Shown piece by piece: positions 1 to 6,411 of a DNA stretch of 9,671 bases. Under the pieces are notes generated by a model, which did no database searches, was not told the origin of the DNA, and was given only the letters and a program-made list of their open reading frames with translations. Source of the stretch: Ignavibacteria bacterium (GTDB lineage Bacteria; Bacteroidota; Ignavibacteria; Tepidaquicellales; OLB5); assembly GCA_027492415.1 (NCBI GenBank), contig JAPUEV010000249.1, forward strand, positions 1-9,671. Direction: 5' to 3'. Made by a program: the position numbers and the translations under genes. Every line of letters begins with the position of its first letter. The stretch's first letter is position 1.

Positions 1-397
1 CTGTAAACGTACCATTGCCGTTATTTTTATAGAGTCTGCTGCCTGAATACCAGCTGGTTAAGAAAACATCCCTCCAGCCGTCGTTATTATAATCACCCCA
101 TACTACAGATTTTAAACAGTCACCGGTAAAATTTATCCCGGTTTGACTGGTAACATCTGTAAAATACCCATTATCATTTCTGTAGAAAATAAAATGAGTT
201 CTGCTGCCTACAAGAAGATCTATATCACCGTCATTATCATAATCAGCAAAACCTGCCCCGCCTCCGGGAACGTAATAATCATCAAAATAAGTTGACTGGA
301 TCCCGATCTGCTGAGCAACATTCGTGAACGTTTGAGATATAGATACTGATGCCGAAATATATAATAAAGTACAGAAAAGTAATAATTTTACTTTCAT
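1..397 (-). CDS. Secreted VCBS/FG-GAP repeat protein, N-terminal part (3' end outside window)
   Basis: An open frame starts with ATG at 397 and runs off the left edge after 132 codons. The N-terminus has a basic start and hydrophobic core (MKVKLLLFCTLLYISASVS), with likely cleavage just before or at SQTF near residue 20-22, so the product should be exported. Two FG-GAP/VCBS calcium-loop motifs follow: DYDNDGDID at residues 52-60 and DYNNDGWRD at 102-110. Each is followed by the usual short beta segments (LLVGS, VFLTS) and FYRNDNGYFTDVT / LYKNNGNGTFT strands. This is typical of beta-propeller surface proteins of the ASPIC/UnbV-like group, whose acidic loops bind calcium. An AGGA ribosome site at 404-407 lies 6 bases before the ATG. 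A C-terminal T9SS sorting domain is expected from the neighbours but lies outside the window. Specific function is unknown. Confidence 0.85.
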   Translation of the reverse strand, partial: MKVKLLLFCTLLYISASVSISQTFTNVAQQIGIQSTYFDDYYVPGGGAGFADYDNDGDIDLLVGSRTHFIFYRNDNGYFTDVTSQTGINFTGDCLKSVVWGDYNNDGWRDVFLTSWYSGSRLYKNNGNGTFT

Positions 398-440
398 AGC
401 TGTTCCTGAATTTGAATGTATTTAGTTAATTGTTATAAGA

Positions 441-469
441 ATAATAATAAAATTATTAATGTATTACAA
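441..469 (-). promoter_or_regulatory. Candidate sigma-70 promoter of the VCBS-repeat gene
   Basis: Read on the minus strand, TTGTAA (469-464) is separated by exactly 17 bp from TATTAT (446-441). The -35 box matches TTGACA at 4 of 6 positions and the -10 box matches TATAAT at 5 of 6. Transcription would start near 434, giving a leader of roughly 35-40 nt with an AGGA ribosome site before the ATG at 397. The region is AT-rich, so chance matches are possible, but spacing and position are right and the -10 is identical to that of the promoter at 6412-6440. Confidence 0.5.
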
Positions 470-475
470 TACATT
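458..475. promoter_or_regulatory. 18-bp inverted repeat over the -35 box (possible operator)
   Basis: AATGTATT-AC-AATACATT is a perfect inverted repeat with 8-bp arms and a 2-bp centre. It covers the whole candidate -35 element at 464-469. Symmetric elements of this size placed on a -35 box are typical binding sites for dimeric transcription factors. No regulator gene is present to link to it, and the AT-rich composition makes chance symmetry possible. Confidence 0.3.
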
Positions 476-484
476 TTTATAAAC

Positions 485-520
485 AAAAAAGCCTCAAAAT
501 GGTAACATTTTGAGGCTTTT
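485..520 (-). terminator. Rho-independent terminator after the kelch gene at 1911-538
   Basis: There is a perfect 15-bp inverted repeat, arms 487-501 and 506-520, with a 4-base loop (502-505) and a GCCTC/GAGGC core. Read on the minus strand it is followed by a run of T (complement of A485-490). It begins 17 bases past the stop codon of the kelch gene, so it should end that transcript before the VCBS gene. The plus-strand side also ends in TTTT, but no plus-strand gene needs it. Confidence 0.9.
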
Positions 521-537
521 CGATAGAAAATCTTACT

Positions 538-1911
538 TTATTTAACCAAAAGCATCTTTTTGGTTTCTTTAAAATTACCGGCTGCAATTGTGTAAAAGTA
601 TATTCCGCTTGCAAGATTTTCAGCCTTAAAGCTTATGCTGTAATTACCTGCAGCATAACTGCTGTTTGTAAGCTCTTTTACAATTTCACCTTTTATATTT
701 GTTATTGTAAGCTTCACATTTCCGCTTTTAGGAATTGAAAAGCTTATTTTTGTTTCCGGGTTAAAAGGATTTGGATAGTTTTGCTTCAATTCAAACTTTG
801 CAGGCAGTGAGTTATTATTCCCGTTTATACCTACCATATTACTGCAAGGACCATCAATGTGGCTGAATGTCAATGATTCAGTCCTGTTAACCGAAACTGT
901 TGTAGTAAATCCGCCCACTGCGTATACTACATCATAACCTTTTCCGCAGGCTTTATAGTTTGATCTTGCCATAGAATTATCAGGTAATCCCGGCTGCCAG
1001 GATTGTGTGCAGAAATTCCAGAACTGTGTCTGTGATGTCGGGATTGAGCCGCCTATTGCGCCTCCTGTGAACATTATGCCAACACCGGTGCCTTTAACAG
1101 CTGTATATGATGCCATCCTGGTTATTGAACCTGACGGGTACGGAGCAATTGATGTCCATGTAATATTATGAGTTGCAGGATTAATAACACCTTTGTAACA
1201 GTTGGCAATTGATACACCGCCTGTAGTATAACCGCCGCCGGTAATGATTGTATCCCTGTATATTCCGCCGCCAAGCATTGCAATCGGCATGGGAAGATCT
1301 GTTGAATAGGAATATGAATTACTTGATACATCGAAAACCTGCACTTTATTTGTCTTTAAAGCGTTGGCTCCAAAGTAACCATCACCGCCGCCAATAACAA
1401 AAATTGTTGATTCGTTATATTTTACAACCAATGCATCTGTGATTGCAGTAGGCATATTTGCCAGTGTTTGCCACGTATTGCTATTAACATTATATTTCTG
1501 TGTTTTACCTAATGTACCCGGAGAAATATTTCCGCCAAACACAATTATCTCAGCGCCACCGTTAATTGGGATAGCCGTTCCAGATGATACCGGGTTTGGC
1601 ATGGTTGAGTAATTGTTCTGCCAGGTGTTTGTATTTAGGTTTAATCTTGCTACCCTTTTAAGATCATTTGAATTATTTCCGCCGCCAAACTGATATATAT
1701 AAGGAACACCGGCTATTTCAACATAAGCACAAAAGCTTCTGGAAAGTGAATTCGGAGAATTTGATAGTGTTGACCATTGACCGGAAAGCATATATTGTGA
1801 ATATGGTATATAAGGATTACTGCTCGTATAATTTTCGTCATAATCCGGATTTTGAGCCCAAATTATTGAAAAATTCAGCAATAAAGCCAGATATGTAATT
1901 AAAACTTTCAT
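538..1911 (-). CDS. Secreted kelch-type beta-propeller protein with T9SS type A sorting domain (paralogue 1)
   Basis: This 457-residue exported protein has a signal peptide at residues 1-19 with likely cleavage at WA|Q, leaving an N-terminal Gln. Six kelch-like blades follow (about 73-98, 121-148, 169-194, 217-252, 277-304, 328-349). They show hydrophobic strand - GG/GGG - variable loop - strand - W patterns such as IYQFGGG, EIIVFGG, FVIGGG and VVYAVGG. A short Asn-rich linker (GINGNNNS) leads to the T9SS type A domain at 373-457, with QNYPNPFNP, the LASGIYFY strand and terminal KKMLLVK. The product is probably carried across the outer membrane by T9SS and then released or surface-anchored; the ligand or substrate is unknown. 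The kelch fold also occurs in galactose-oxidase-like enzymes, but no copper-site pattern is recognised, so binding is likelier than catalysis. The ATG at 1911 has an AAGGAG site (1922-1927) 10 bases upstream. It is the last of three tandem paralogues and is followed by a strong terminator. Confidence 0.9.
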   Translation of the reverse strand: MKVLITYLALLLNFSIIWAQNPDYDENYTSSNPYIPYSQYMLSGQWSTLSNSPNSLSRSFCAYVEIAGVPYIYQFGGGNNSNDLKRVARLNLNTNTWQNNYSTMPNPVSSGTAIPINGGAEIIVFGGNISPGTLGKTQKYNVNSNTWQTLANMPTAITDALVVKYNESTIFVIGGGDGYFGANALKTNKVQVFDVSSNSYSYSTDLPMPIAMLGGGIYRDTIITGGGYTTGGVSIANCYKGVINPATHNITWTSIAPYPSGSITRMASYTAVKGTGVGIMFTGGAIGGSIPTSQTQFWNFCTQSWQPGLPDNSMARSNYKACGKGYDVVYAVGGFTTTVSVNRTESLTFSHIDGPCSNMVGINGNNNSLPAKFELKQNYPNPFNPETKISFSIPKSGNVKLTITNIKGEIVKELTNSSYAAGNYSISFKAENLASGIYFYTIAAGNFKETKKMLLVK

Positions 1912-1939
1912 ATTATTAGCACTCCTTAATTATATTACA

Positions 1940-1969
1940 CAAATTTAACTAACTGATATTGTTAATCAA
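1940..1969 (-). promoter_or_regulatory. Candidate Bacteroidota-type promoter of the kelch gene at 1911-538
   Basis: On the minus strand, ATTG (TTG at 1969-1967) is followed after 19 bp by TAAATTTG (1947-1940). This fits the -33 TTG / -7 TAnnTTTG pattern of the Bacteroidota primary sigma factor. The start would lie in the 1930s, keeping the AAGGAG site in the leader. A TATAAT is also present at 1929-1934 but lies too close to the ribosome site to act as a -10 for this gene. Confidence 0.45.
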
Positions 1970-2027
1970 TACCGTTTTTCTGGTAGTCGTTCTTCTAGCT
2001 ATATAATTATTAAGTTTTTAAACAATT

Positions 2028-3323
2028 TTATTTCAGCAGAACCATTTTTTTAGTGTCCGAAAATGTCCCGGCTTCCAGTTTATAGAAATAAACACCGCTT
2101 GAAAAGCTGCTGCCATCAAATGTAACTTCATGAATTCCGGATTCCATCTTTTCTTCAGAAAGCAACTTCAGCTCTCTTCCAAGAATATCCGTTATAGTTA
2201 TCCTTACATTTTCTGCTTTTGGCAGCTCAAAAACTATCTTTGTTTGCGGGTTAAAGGGGTTTGGATAATTTTGAAGAAGTTTGTACGAAACAGGAACCTG
2301 GTTATTGCTTATACCGGTTAACGGACCCGAACAGTTAAGCAAACAGGTATCAGCAAAAACATCAAGCGGTCTGCTTACCTGTCCCTGTATCGAACCGCCT
2401 GCGCACCAGATCTTTACACCCGGCCTGTTGTTGCAATATGTAATACTTGCAGAAATTGAACCGTAAAGATTATTCGTTCTTATAGGTTTCCCATCCCTGT
2501 AAGTCCATGCGTTTGATGTTGTATCCCAGATTGCCACTGAGTCATTTGCAGAGCCGCCGCTTATTTCACCCATAACAACATAGAATTTACCCATGATCGC
2601 TGTTCCGCCCGGCCTGCTTGTAGGCACTGATATATTCGGTTTCTGTGTCCATGTTATCTGCAATGGATTTGCGGGATTAATTGTCCCTATCCAGAAATCG
2701 TTCCTGAATACACTTGAAAAACCTGCGCATACAAAAAGCTTATTTCCAAGTAAACCTCCGGCAAAACATCTCCTGCCGTTACCTGAAGGAATTTGTGTTG
2801 CCTGTGACCATACATTAGTATTTACATTATACACCTGGATCAGAGTTTCATAAGTGTTCCATCCGCCAAGCATACAGTAAATTAAGCTGTCATTGTAACA
2901 CTCAGCAACATTTCCTGTTACAGGTGTTGGTATATCTGCCAAAGAGCTCCATGAACCGGTAGCCGGGTCATATACATATGTTTCGGAAGTTCCTGTAGCA
3001 ATTGCAGTATTACCGCCTCCGATATAATAAATTTTATTCCTGCACGCAACAAGATCGCCGCCTGCTTTTGCAACCGGTGTACCGTTACCGGTTGACCAGT
3101 TATTTCCGTAAATGGAATATTTATAAAATACAGATGAAGGCGCTCCCGAAGAAGAACCGCCGGCTACATAAATGGTATCACCCAGTACAACTGAAGCATG
3201 TCCCCAAATTGTACCAGTGCCCGGCATAACAGGAAAATTGCCGCACCATTGGCTAGGCTGAAATATCTGTGAATACGCTGAAAATGTTAATGTAAGTAGT
3301 AAAGCTGTTAGAAATTTACTCAT
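2028..3323 (-). CDS. Secreted kelch-type beta-propeller protein with T9SS type A sorting domain (paralogue 2)
   Basis: This 431-residue protein has the same layout as its two flanking paralogues. The signal peptide spans 1-18 with cleavage likely at YS|Q. Six kelch-like blades (about 45-71, 94-125, 146-172, 194-225, 245-273, 303-322) include IYVAGGSSSG, KIYYIGGGN and VKIWCAGG, with the usual aromatic residue closing each blade (NNWS, GSWS, NVWS, NAWT). A Cys-containing linker (CLLNCSG) precedes the T9SS domain at 346-431, which has QNYPNPFNP, GVYFYKLEAG and terminal KKMVLLK. It should be exported by T9SS; function beyond probable surface binding is unknown. The ATG at 3323 follows an unusually G-rich ribosome site (AAAGGGGGG, complement of 3331-3339). 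No terminator is seen on either side, so it may be co-transcribed with the gene before and after. A weak promoter-like match (TTG at 3400-3398, TATTTTAA at 3377-3370, 20 bp apart) is too poor to annotate. Confidence 0.9.
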   Translation of the reverse strand: MSKFLTALLLTLTFSAYSQIFQPSQWCGNFPVMPGTGTIWGHASVVLGDTIYVAGGSSSGAPSSVFYKYSIYGNNWSTGNGTPVAKAGGDLVACRNKIYYIGGGNTAIATGTSETYVYDPATGSWSSLADIPTPVTGNVAECYNDSLIYCMLGGWNTYETLIQVYNVNTNVWSQATQIPSGNGRRCFAGGLLGNKLFVCAGFSSVFRNDFWIGTINPANPLQITWTQKPNISVPTSRPGGTAIMGKFYVVMGEISGGSANDSVAIWDTTSNAWTYRDGKPIRTNNLYGSISASITYCNNRPGVKIWCAGGSIQGQVSRPLDVFADTCLLNCSGPLTGISNNQVPVSYKLLQNYPNPFNPQTKIVFELPKAENVRITITDILGRELKLLSEEKMESGIHEVTFDGSSFSSGVYFYKLEAGTFSDTKKMVLLK

Positions 3324-3330
3324 TTTTCTA

Positions 3331-3339
3331 CCCCCCTTT
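3331..3339 (-). promoter_or_regulatory. G-rich ribosome binding site of kelch paralogue 2
   Basis: Read on the minus strand the leader contains AAAGGGGGG starting 7 bases before the ATG at 3323. The six-G run is unlike the GGAG/AGGA sites of the neighbours. A complementary block (CCCCC flanked by TA, minus strand, at 3394-3388) lies about 50 bases upstream and could pair with it over 7 bp if it is within the transcript. Confidence 0.5.
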
Positions 3340-3428
3340 AAGATGCATGAAAAATTAATTTCAGTTAGCTTAAAATAGGTATATATAGGGGGTAAAACAA
3401 TAATGAATTCAGTTAACGAATAAAGCTA

Positions 3429-4835
3429 TTATTTAAGTATGATCATTCGCTTAGTATCTGAATTTACGCCATTTGTAAATTTATAAAAATATATTCCGCT
3501 TGCCAGGTTTGAGCCGTCAAAATCTATTTCATAGCTTCCCTGGTGTAAATTTGTAAATACATACCGGGCTGTTACGCGGCCAAGTATATCAAATATTTTA
3601 AGCTCTGCGGTATTATCCACATTCAGAAGAGAATTATAATTAATATCTATTCTGATCTTAGTAACAGGATTAAACGGATTAGGATAATTTTGATAGAGCT
3701 TAAATCCTTTTGGTACCTCGCTTATATTAATTATGCCGATAGGTGGCGGAGTTATAAATGAAAATTTTTGCGCTGCATTTAAAGTATTCGGGTAATTATA
3801 TCCGCCAAAGAGATAGAAATAATTTGAGTCTATCCCGTTAACCGCAGAAAATGTTGAAATAATTCCGGCAGTATCACTGGCTGCGGGAGTGAATGAGGTC
3901 CAAACCCCGGTACCATCTATATAAGTTAAACCCCAAATGCTGCTTATCGATACTCCTACATTCATTGCAGGACCAAAAAGCATATAGCTGTTCCATTTTG
4001 TGCCGGCAACCCTGTAAACCGGCTGGCTGAAAGGAGCGTTCCCAAATAACACCCAGCCAATTGATATAGTGTCAGGATTTGTGGTATTAACAGTACCCCT
4101 GTAAACAGTATTCAGATTTCCGGAACTGTACCCGCCTGTAACAAAAACAGAGGTATCATTTGCAGCAACATTTAGCTCTGAATGTGCGGTAGTGATATTA
4201 ATTGGAAACGATGAAGAGTTCCTCCAGGTATCAAGTGAAGGATTATATATCCTGACAAAATTCCTGGGCTGCTGAAAGCCGCTTGAAGAGCCTCCAATGA
4301 CTATGATCAGGCTGTCTTTAAATACACAAACAGCAGGTTCATGCACAACAGGAAGAGGCATTGTATCAGATGTAACCCAGTTATTCTGCTGCAGTGAATA
4401 CTTGTATATTATTCCGTCTGGATTGCTGAAAGTGGAATTTATTGAGCCGATGAGGTATAAATTGTTCTTTACCTTTACCAGCTTCCCAGACCACCTTCCG
4501 GCAGGCAGATACGCCGCCTGCTGATAAGTACCCGATGCAATATCGTACCACCAGCATGTATCATTTGGAACAGAATTCTGGTCAAGACCGCCGCAAATAA
4601 ATATTTTATTTGATAAGGAGTCATAATATGTATTAACACCAAGCAGTGATTTTGGAAGATCACTCACCCTGCTCCACATACCCTGGACAAACAGGTTAGT
4701 ATCAGCAAAGGAGCTGCCTGTGTTTTGAATTCCGGAAAAATCATTATTCCCGGGTGCAATTAACGGGTTTTCCTGGGCAGCCAGGTTTGAAAAAAGTATC
4801 AGTACGAAAATTACAGGGATTAATTTATTCAGCAT
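3429..4835 (-). CDS. Secreted kelch-type beta-propeller protein with T9SS type A sorting domain (paralogue 3)
   Basis: This 468-residue protein has a signal peptide (1-20, cleavage LAA|Q) and a roughly 30-residue linker. Six degenerate kelch-like blades follow (about 76-100, 124-153, 174-204, 228-261, 283-312, 337-360). The GG pair is clear in blades 1, 3, 4 and 6 (IFICGG, IIVIGG, VFVTGG, YLFGG) but eroded in blades 2 and 5 (YLIGS, MLFGP). The T9SS type A domain (377-468) has QNYPNPFNP, SGIYFYKF and terminal KRMIILK. It is several residues longer than in the paralogues because of an insert around 399-408 between the first two strands. A surface or secreted role through T9SS is inferred; the ligand is unknown. 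It is first of the three kelch genes and starts 55 bases past the upstream terminator, so it needs its own promoter. No Shine-Dalgarno sequence precedes the ATG. The start is still supported by the signal peptide, and the next Met is residue 53. Confidence 0.88.
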   Translation of the reverse strand: MLNKLIPVIFVLILFSNLAAQENPLIAPGNNDFSGIQNTGSSFADTNLFVQGMWSRVSDLPKSLLGVNTYYDSLSNKIFICGGLDQNSVPNDTCWWYDIASGTYQQAAYLPAGRWSGKLVKVKNNLYLIGSINSTFSNPDGIIYKYSLQQNNWVTSDTMPLPVVHEPAVCVFKDSLIIVIGGSSSGFQQPRNFVRIYNPSLDTWRNSSSFPINITTAHSELNVAANDTSVFVTGGYSSGNLNTVYRGTVNTTNPDTISIGWVLFGNAPFSQPVYRVAGTKWNSYMLFGPAMNVGVSISSIWGLTYIDGTGVWTSFTPAASDTAGIISTFSAVNGIDSNYFYLFGGYNYPNTLNAAQKFSFITPPPIGIINISEVPKGFKLYQNYPNPFNPVTKIRIDINYNSLLNVDNTAELKIFDILGRVTARYVFTNLHQGSYEIDFDGSNLASGIYFYKFTNGVNSDTKRMIILK

Positions 4836-4838
4836 TTA

Positions 4839-4869
4839 CAAGATTATGGATATTTTAAAAGAAATTCAA
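4839..4869 (-). promoter_or_regulatory. Weak candidate Bacteroidota-type promoter before kelch paralogue 3
   Basis: On the minus strand TTG (4869-4867) is followed after 20 bp by TAATCTTG (4846-4839), one mismatch from TAnnTTTG. It lies in the only space available between the preceding terminator and the ATG at 4835. The -7 box ends only 3 bases before the ATG, so a transcript from it would be leaderless or start inside the gene. This fits the missing ribosome site but makes the call doubtful. Confidence 0.25.
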
Positions 4870-4889
4870 TTTAATAATTAAAATTGAAT

Positions 4890-4926
4890 AAAAAAAAAGC
4901 CTGTCTATATTTCTATAGACAGGCTT
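4890..4926 (-). terminator. Rho-independent terminator after the P-domain gene
   Basis: A perfect 13-bp stem, arms 4897-4909 and 4914-4926, carries a 4-base loop that reads GAAA (a GNRA tetraloop) on the minus strand. The stem is followed on that strand by a nine-T run, whose first two bases also close the stem (complement of A4890-4898). It lies 23 bases beyond the stop codon of the P-domain gene. It should separate that gene from the three kelch genes downstream. Confidence 0.93.
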
Positions 4927-4949
4927 GTAATTTTTACTTTAAAGATATG

Positions 4950-6371
4950 TTATTTTACAAGTAACATTTTCTTTGTATCTGTAAAGTCACCTGCTTCAAG
5001 TCTGTAGAAATACACACCTGATGAAAGTGAAGAAGCGTCAAAGCTAACATTATAAACACCCTGGTTTCTGAATTCATTAACCAATGTTTTAACTTCTCTG
5101 CCTAATGCATCAAAAATAACTAATTTCACGTTATCGCCTTTTGGCATTGTGAATTTAATTGATGTTGACGGGTTGAACGGATTCGGGAAATTCTGGCTTA
5201 AGCTATAGTAGTTAGGAATTTCAACTGTCTGAACGCCGCCTGTTGGACATGTGTATGTCATAAGTAAGCACCAGCCTGTTAAAGCACCTGAATCGCCTGT
5301 AGCTGTATCTGTAATAGCTAATTTCCAGTAGCCGCTTGTGAATGCGCCGTTAAATACGCTTAACGGGTTAGAAGGCTGGAATGATCCTGTGAAAGGAGCT
5401 GTTCCGGAAGCTATTGGTGTTGAAGCTGAATCGTTTAATAAAGTATTAACAAAGTTATCGCCTGAGCTACCAACTTTATTGATGATAAGTGCGCCTGTTG
5501 TACCTTTTCTTAAATAGAATGAAAGATCTGAATCCCATGTGTGTGTTACGTTATCAATTCTAACGTTAACGTCTGTAACTGAGCATCCTGCACCAAGAAT
5601 AACGTTTACTGAATCCTGTACCATTGTGTGATCGATAATAGGAACATTGATACCGGTTCTGCAGAAGCTTAATACAGGGCTCGGAGGAGGAGCTGAAATA
5701 ACTTCGCCTCTCATTCTGATCTGAACACCCTGGTTCGGAGCAACAGTTGTAATTCTCCATGCAGTACCGCCTGCAAGAAGGTTACCCGGATCTCTTAAAA
5801 CGCATGGTGCGAATCTTGTCTGTCTTGTTGACCAGAACCACTGACCGGTAGCTGCAAATGAATGAACAGTCATAACTGAGATCCAGTATTTTGCGCCGCC
5901 TGTTAATGTACGTGGTGTTGGAAGTTTGAATGTTGGACTTGCATTGTTTAATGCAGTTATAGGAACGATAAGTGAATCTCTGAACAGAACGTTACCTGGT
6001 CTGATACCAGCGTTGCCTGAATCAGCGTAGATGTTGTACCTGATTGTTACCATAGGACCAGCAGTACTCCACTGTCCGCCGCAATCGATACTATCTATTC
6101 TCCAGCTAACACCTGCAGGAACGATAAAATCTTCAGCAGTTTCGATGACATTGTTTGAAAAATCAGGGAACTGCTGTGAAGCTGAACCTGTTCCGCCAAT
6201 TGTATCCATCTGGTTGAATAAAACTGAATTTATCAGGAAATTGCTTGGTGGAACTGAGTTATTATTATCCCTTTCGTTGCCGGATAATCTTAACTGTGAA
6301 TATGAACTGCTTACAACAAATACCATAAGTATCATTGCAAACAGAGTGAAAATGTAATTACTTCTCTTCAT
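4950..6371 (-). CDS. Secreted P-domain (proprotein convertase P/Homo B) protein with T9SS type A sorting domain
   Basis: This is a 473-residue exported protein. The signal peptide spans 1-25 with cleavage likely at SYS|Q. Residues about 65-225 form a beta-rich region with alternating aromatic strands (ETAEDFIVPAGVSW, YNIYADSG, KYWISVMTV) that I cannot assign to a named family. Residues about 240-374 match a P/Homo B domain: DVNVRIDNVTHTWDSDLSFYL, then the NPLSVFNG and GYWKLAITDTATGDSGALTGWCL strands. The T9SS sorting domain lies at 388-473 (QNFPNPFNP, SSGVYFYRLEAGDF, KKMLLVK). P domains usually sit behind subtilisin-like or metallo-protease domains, but no protease domain or catalytic motif is present. 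A binding or structural surface role is inferred. Expression should be strong: consensus promoter at 6412-6440, GGAGAG ribosome site (complement of 6375-6380) 3-4 bases before the ATG, and a good terminator. It leads the T9SS cargo array but appears to be its own transcript. Confidence 0.88.
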   Translation of the reverse strand: MKRSNYIFTLFAMILMVFVVSSSYSQLRLSGNERDNNNSVPPSNFLINSVLFNQMDTIGGTGSASQQFPDFSNNVIETAEDFIVPAGVSWRIDSIDCGGQWSTAGPMVTIRYNIYADSGNAGIRPGNVLFRDSLIVPITALNNASPTFKLPTPRTLTGGAKYWISVMTVHSFAATGQWFWSTRQTRFAPCVLRDPGNLLAGGTAWRITTVAPNQGVQIRMRGEVISAPPPSPVLSFCRTGINVPIIDHTMVQDSVNVILGAGCSVTDVNVRIDNVTHTWDSDLSFYLRKGTTGALIINKVGSSGDNFVNTLLNDSASTPIASGTAPFTGSFQPSNPLSVFNGAFTSGYWKLAITDTATGDSGALTGWCLLMTYTCPTGGVQTVEIPNYYSLSQNFPNPFNPSTSIKFTMPKGDNVKLVIFDALGREVKTLVNEFRNQGVYNVSFDASSLSSGVYFYRLEAGDFTDTKKMLLVK

Positions 6372-6374
6372 GAT

Positions 6375-6380
6375 CTCTCC
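6375..6380 (-). promoter_or_regulatory. Ribosome binding site of the P-domain gene
   Basis: GGAGAG on the minus strand precedes the ATG at 6371 by 3 bases (6372-6374, ATC). The match is strong but the spacing short. It fixes the start at 6371 together with the signal peptide that follows. Confidence 0.65.
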
Positions 6381-6411
6381 AATTATTGAAAATTAGTTTA
6401 TTGAATAACGC

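Noticed and set aside
1668..1898. Plus-strand 76-codon open frame inside kelch paralogue 1
   Set aside because: Antisense shadow; no ribosome site and low-information composition.
1957..1971. Short stem TATTG-TTAAT-CAATA as a terminator between kelch paralogues 2 and 1
   Set aside because: Only 5 AT-rich base pairs and no T run on the minus strand.
757..5195. Recurring DNA encoding QNYPNPFNP at 757-783, 2247-2273, 3666-3692 and 5169-5195 as a mobile or CRISPR-like repeat
   Set aside because: The copies are explained by the conserved T9SS sorting domain in four genes; spacing equals gene length and the DNA differs at codon positions.
6031..6357. Plus-strand 108-codon open frame opposite the P-domain gene
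   Set aside because: Antisense shadow of a well-supported secreted protein; the translation shows no recognisable features.
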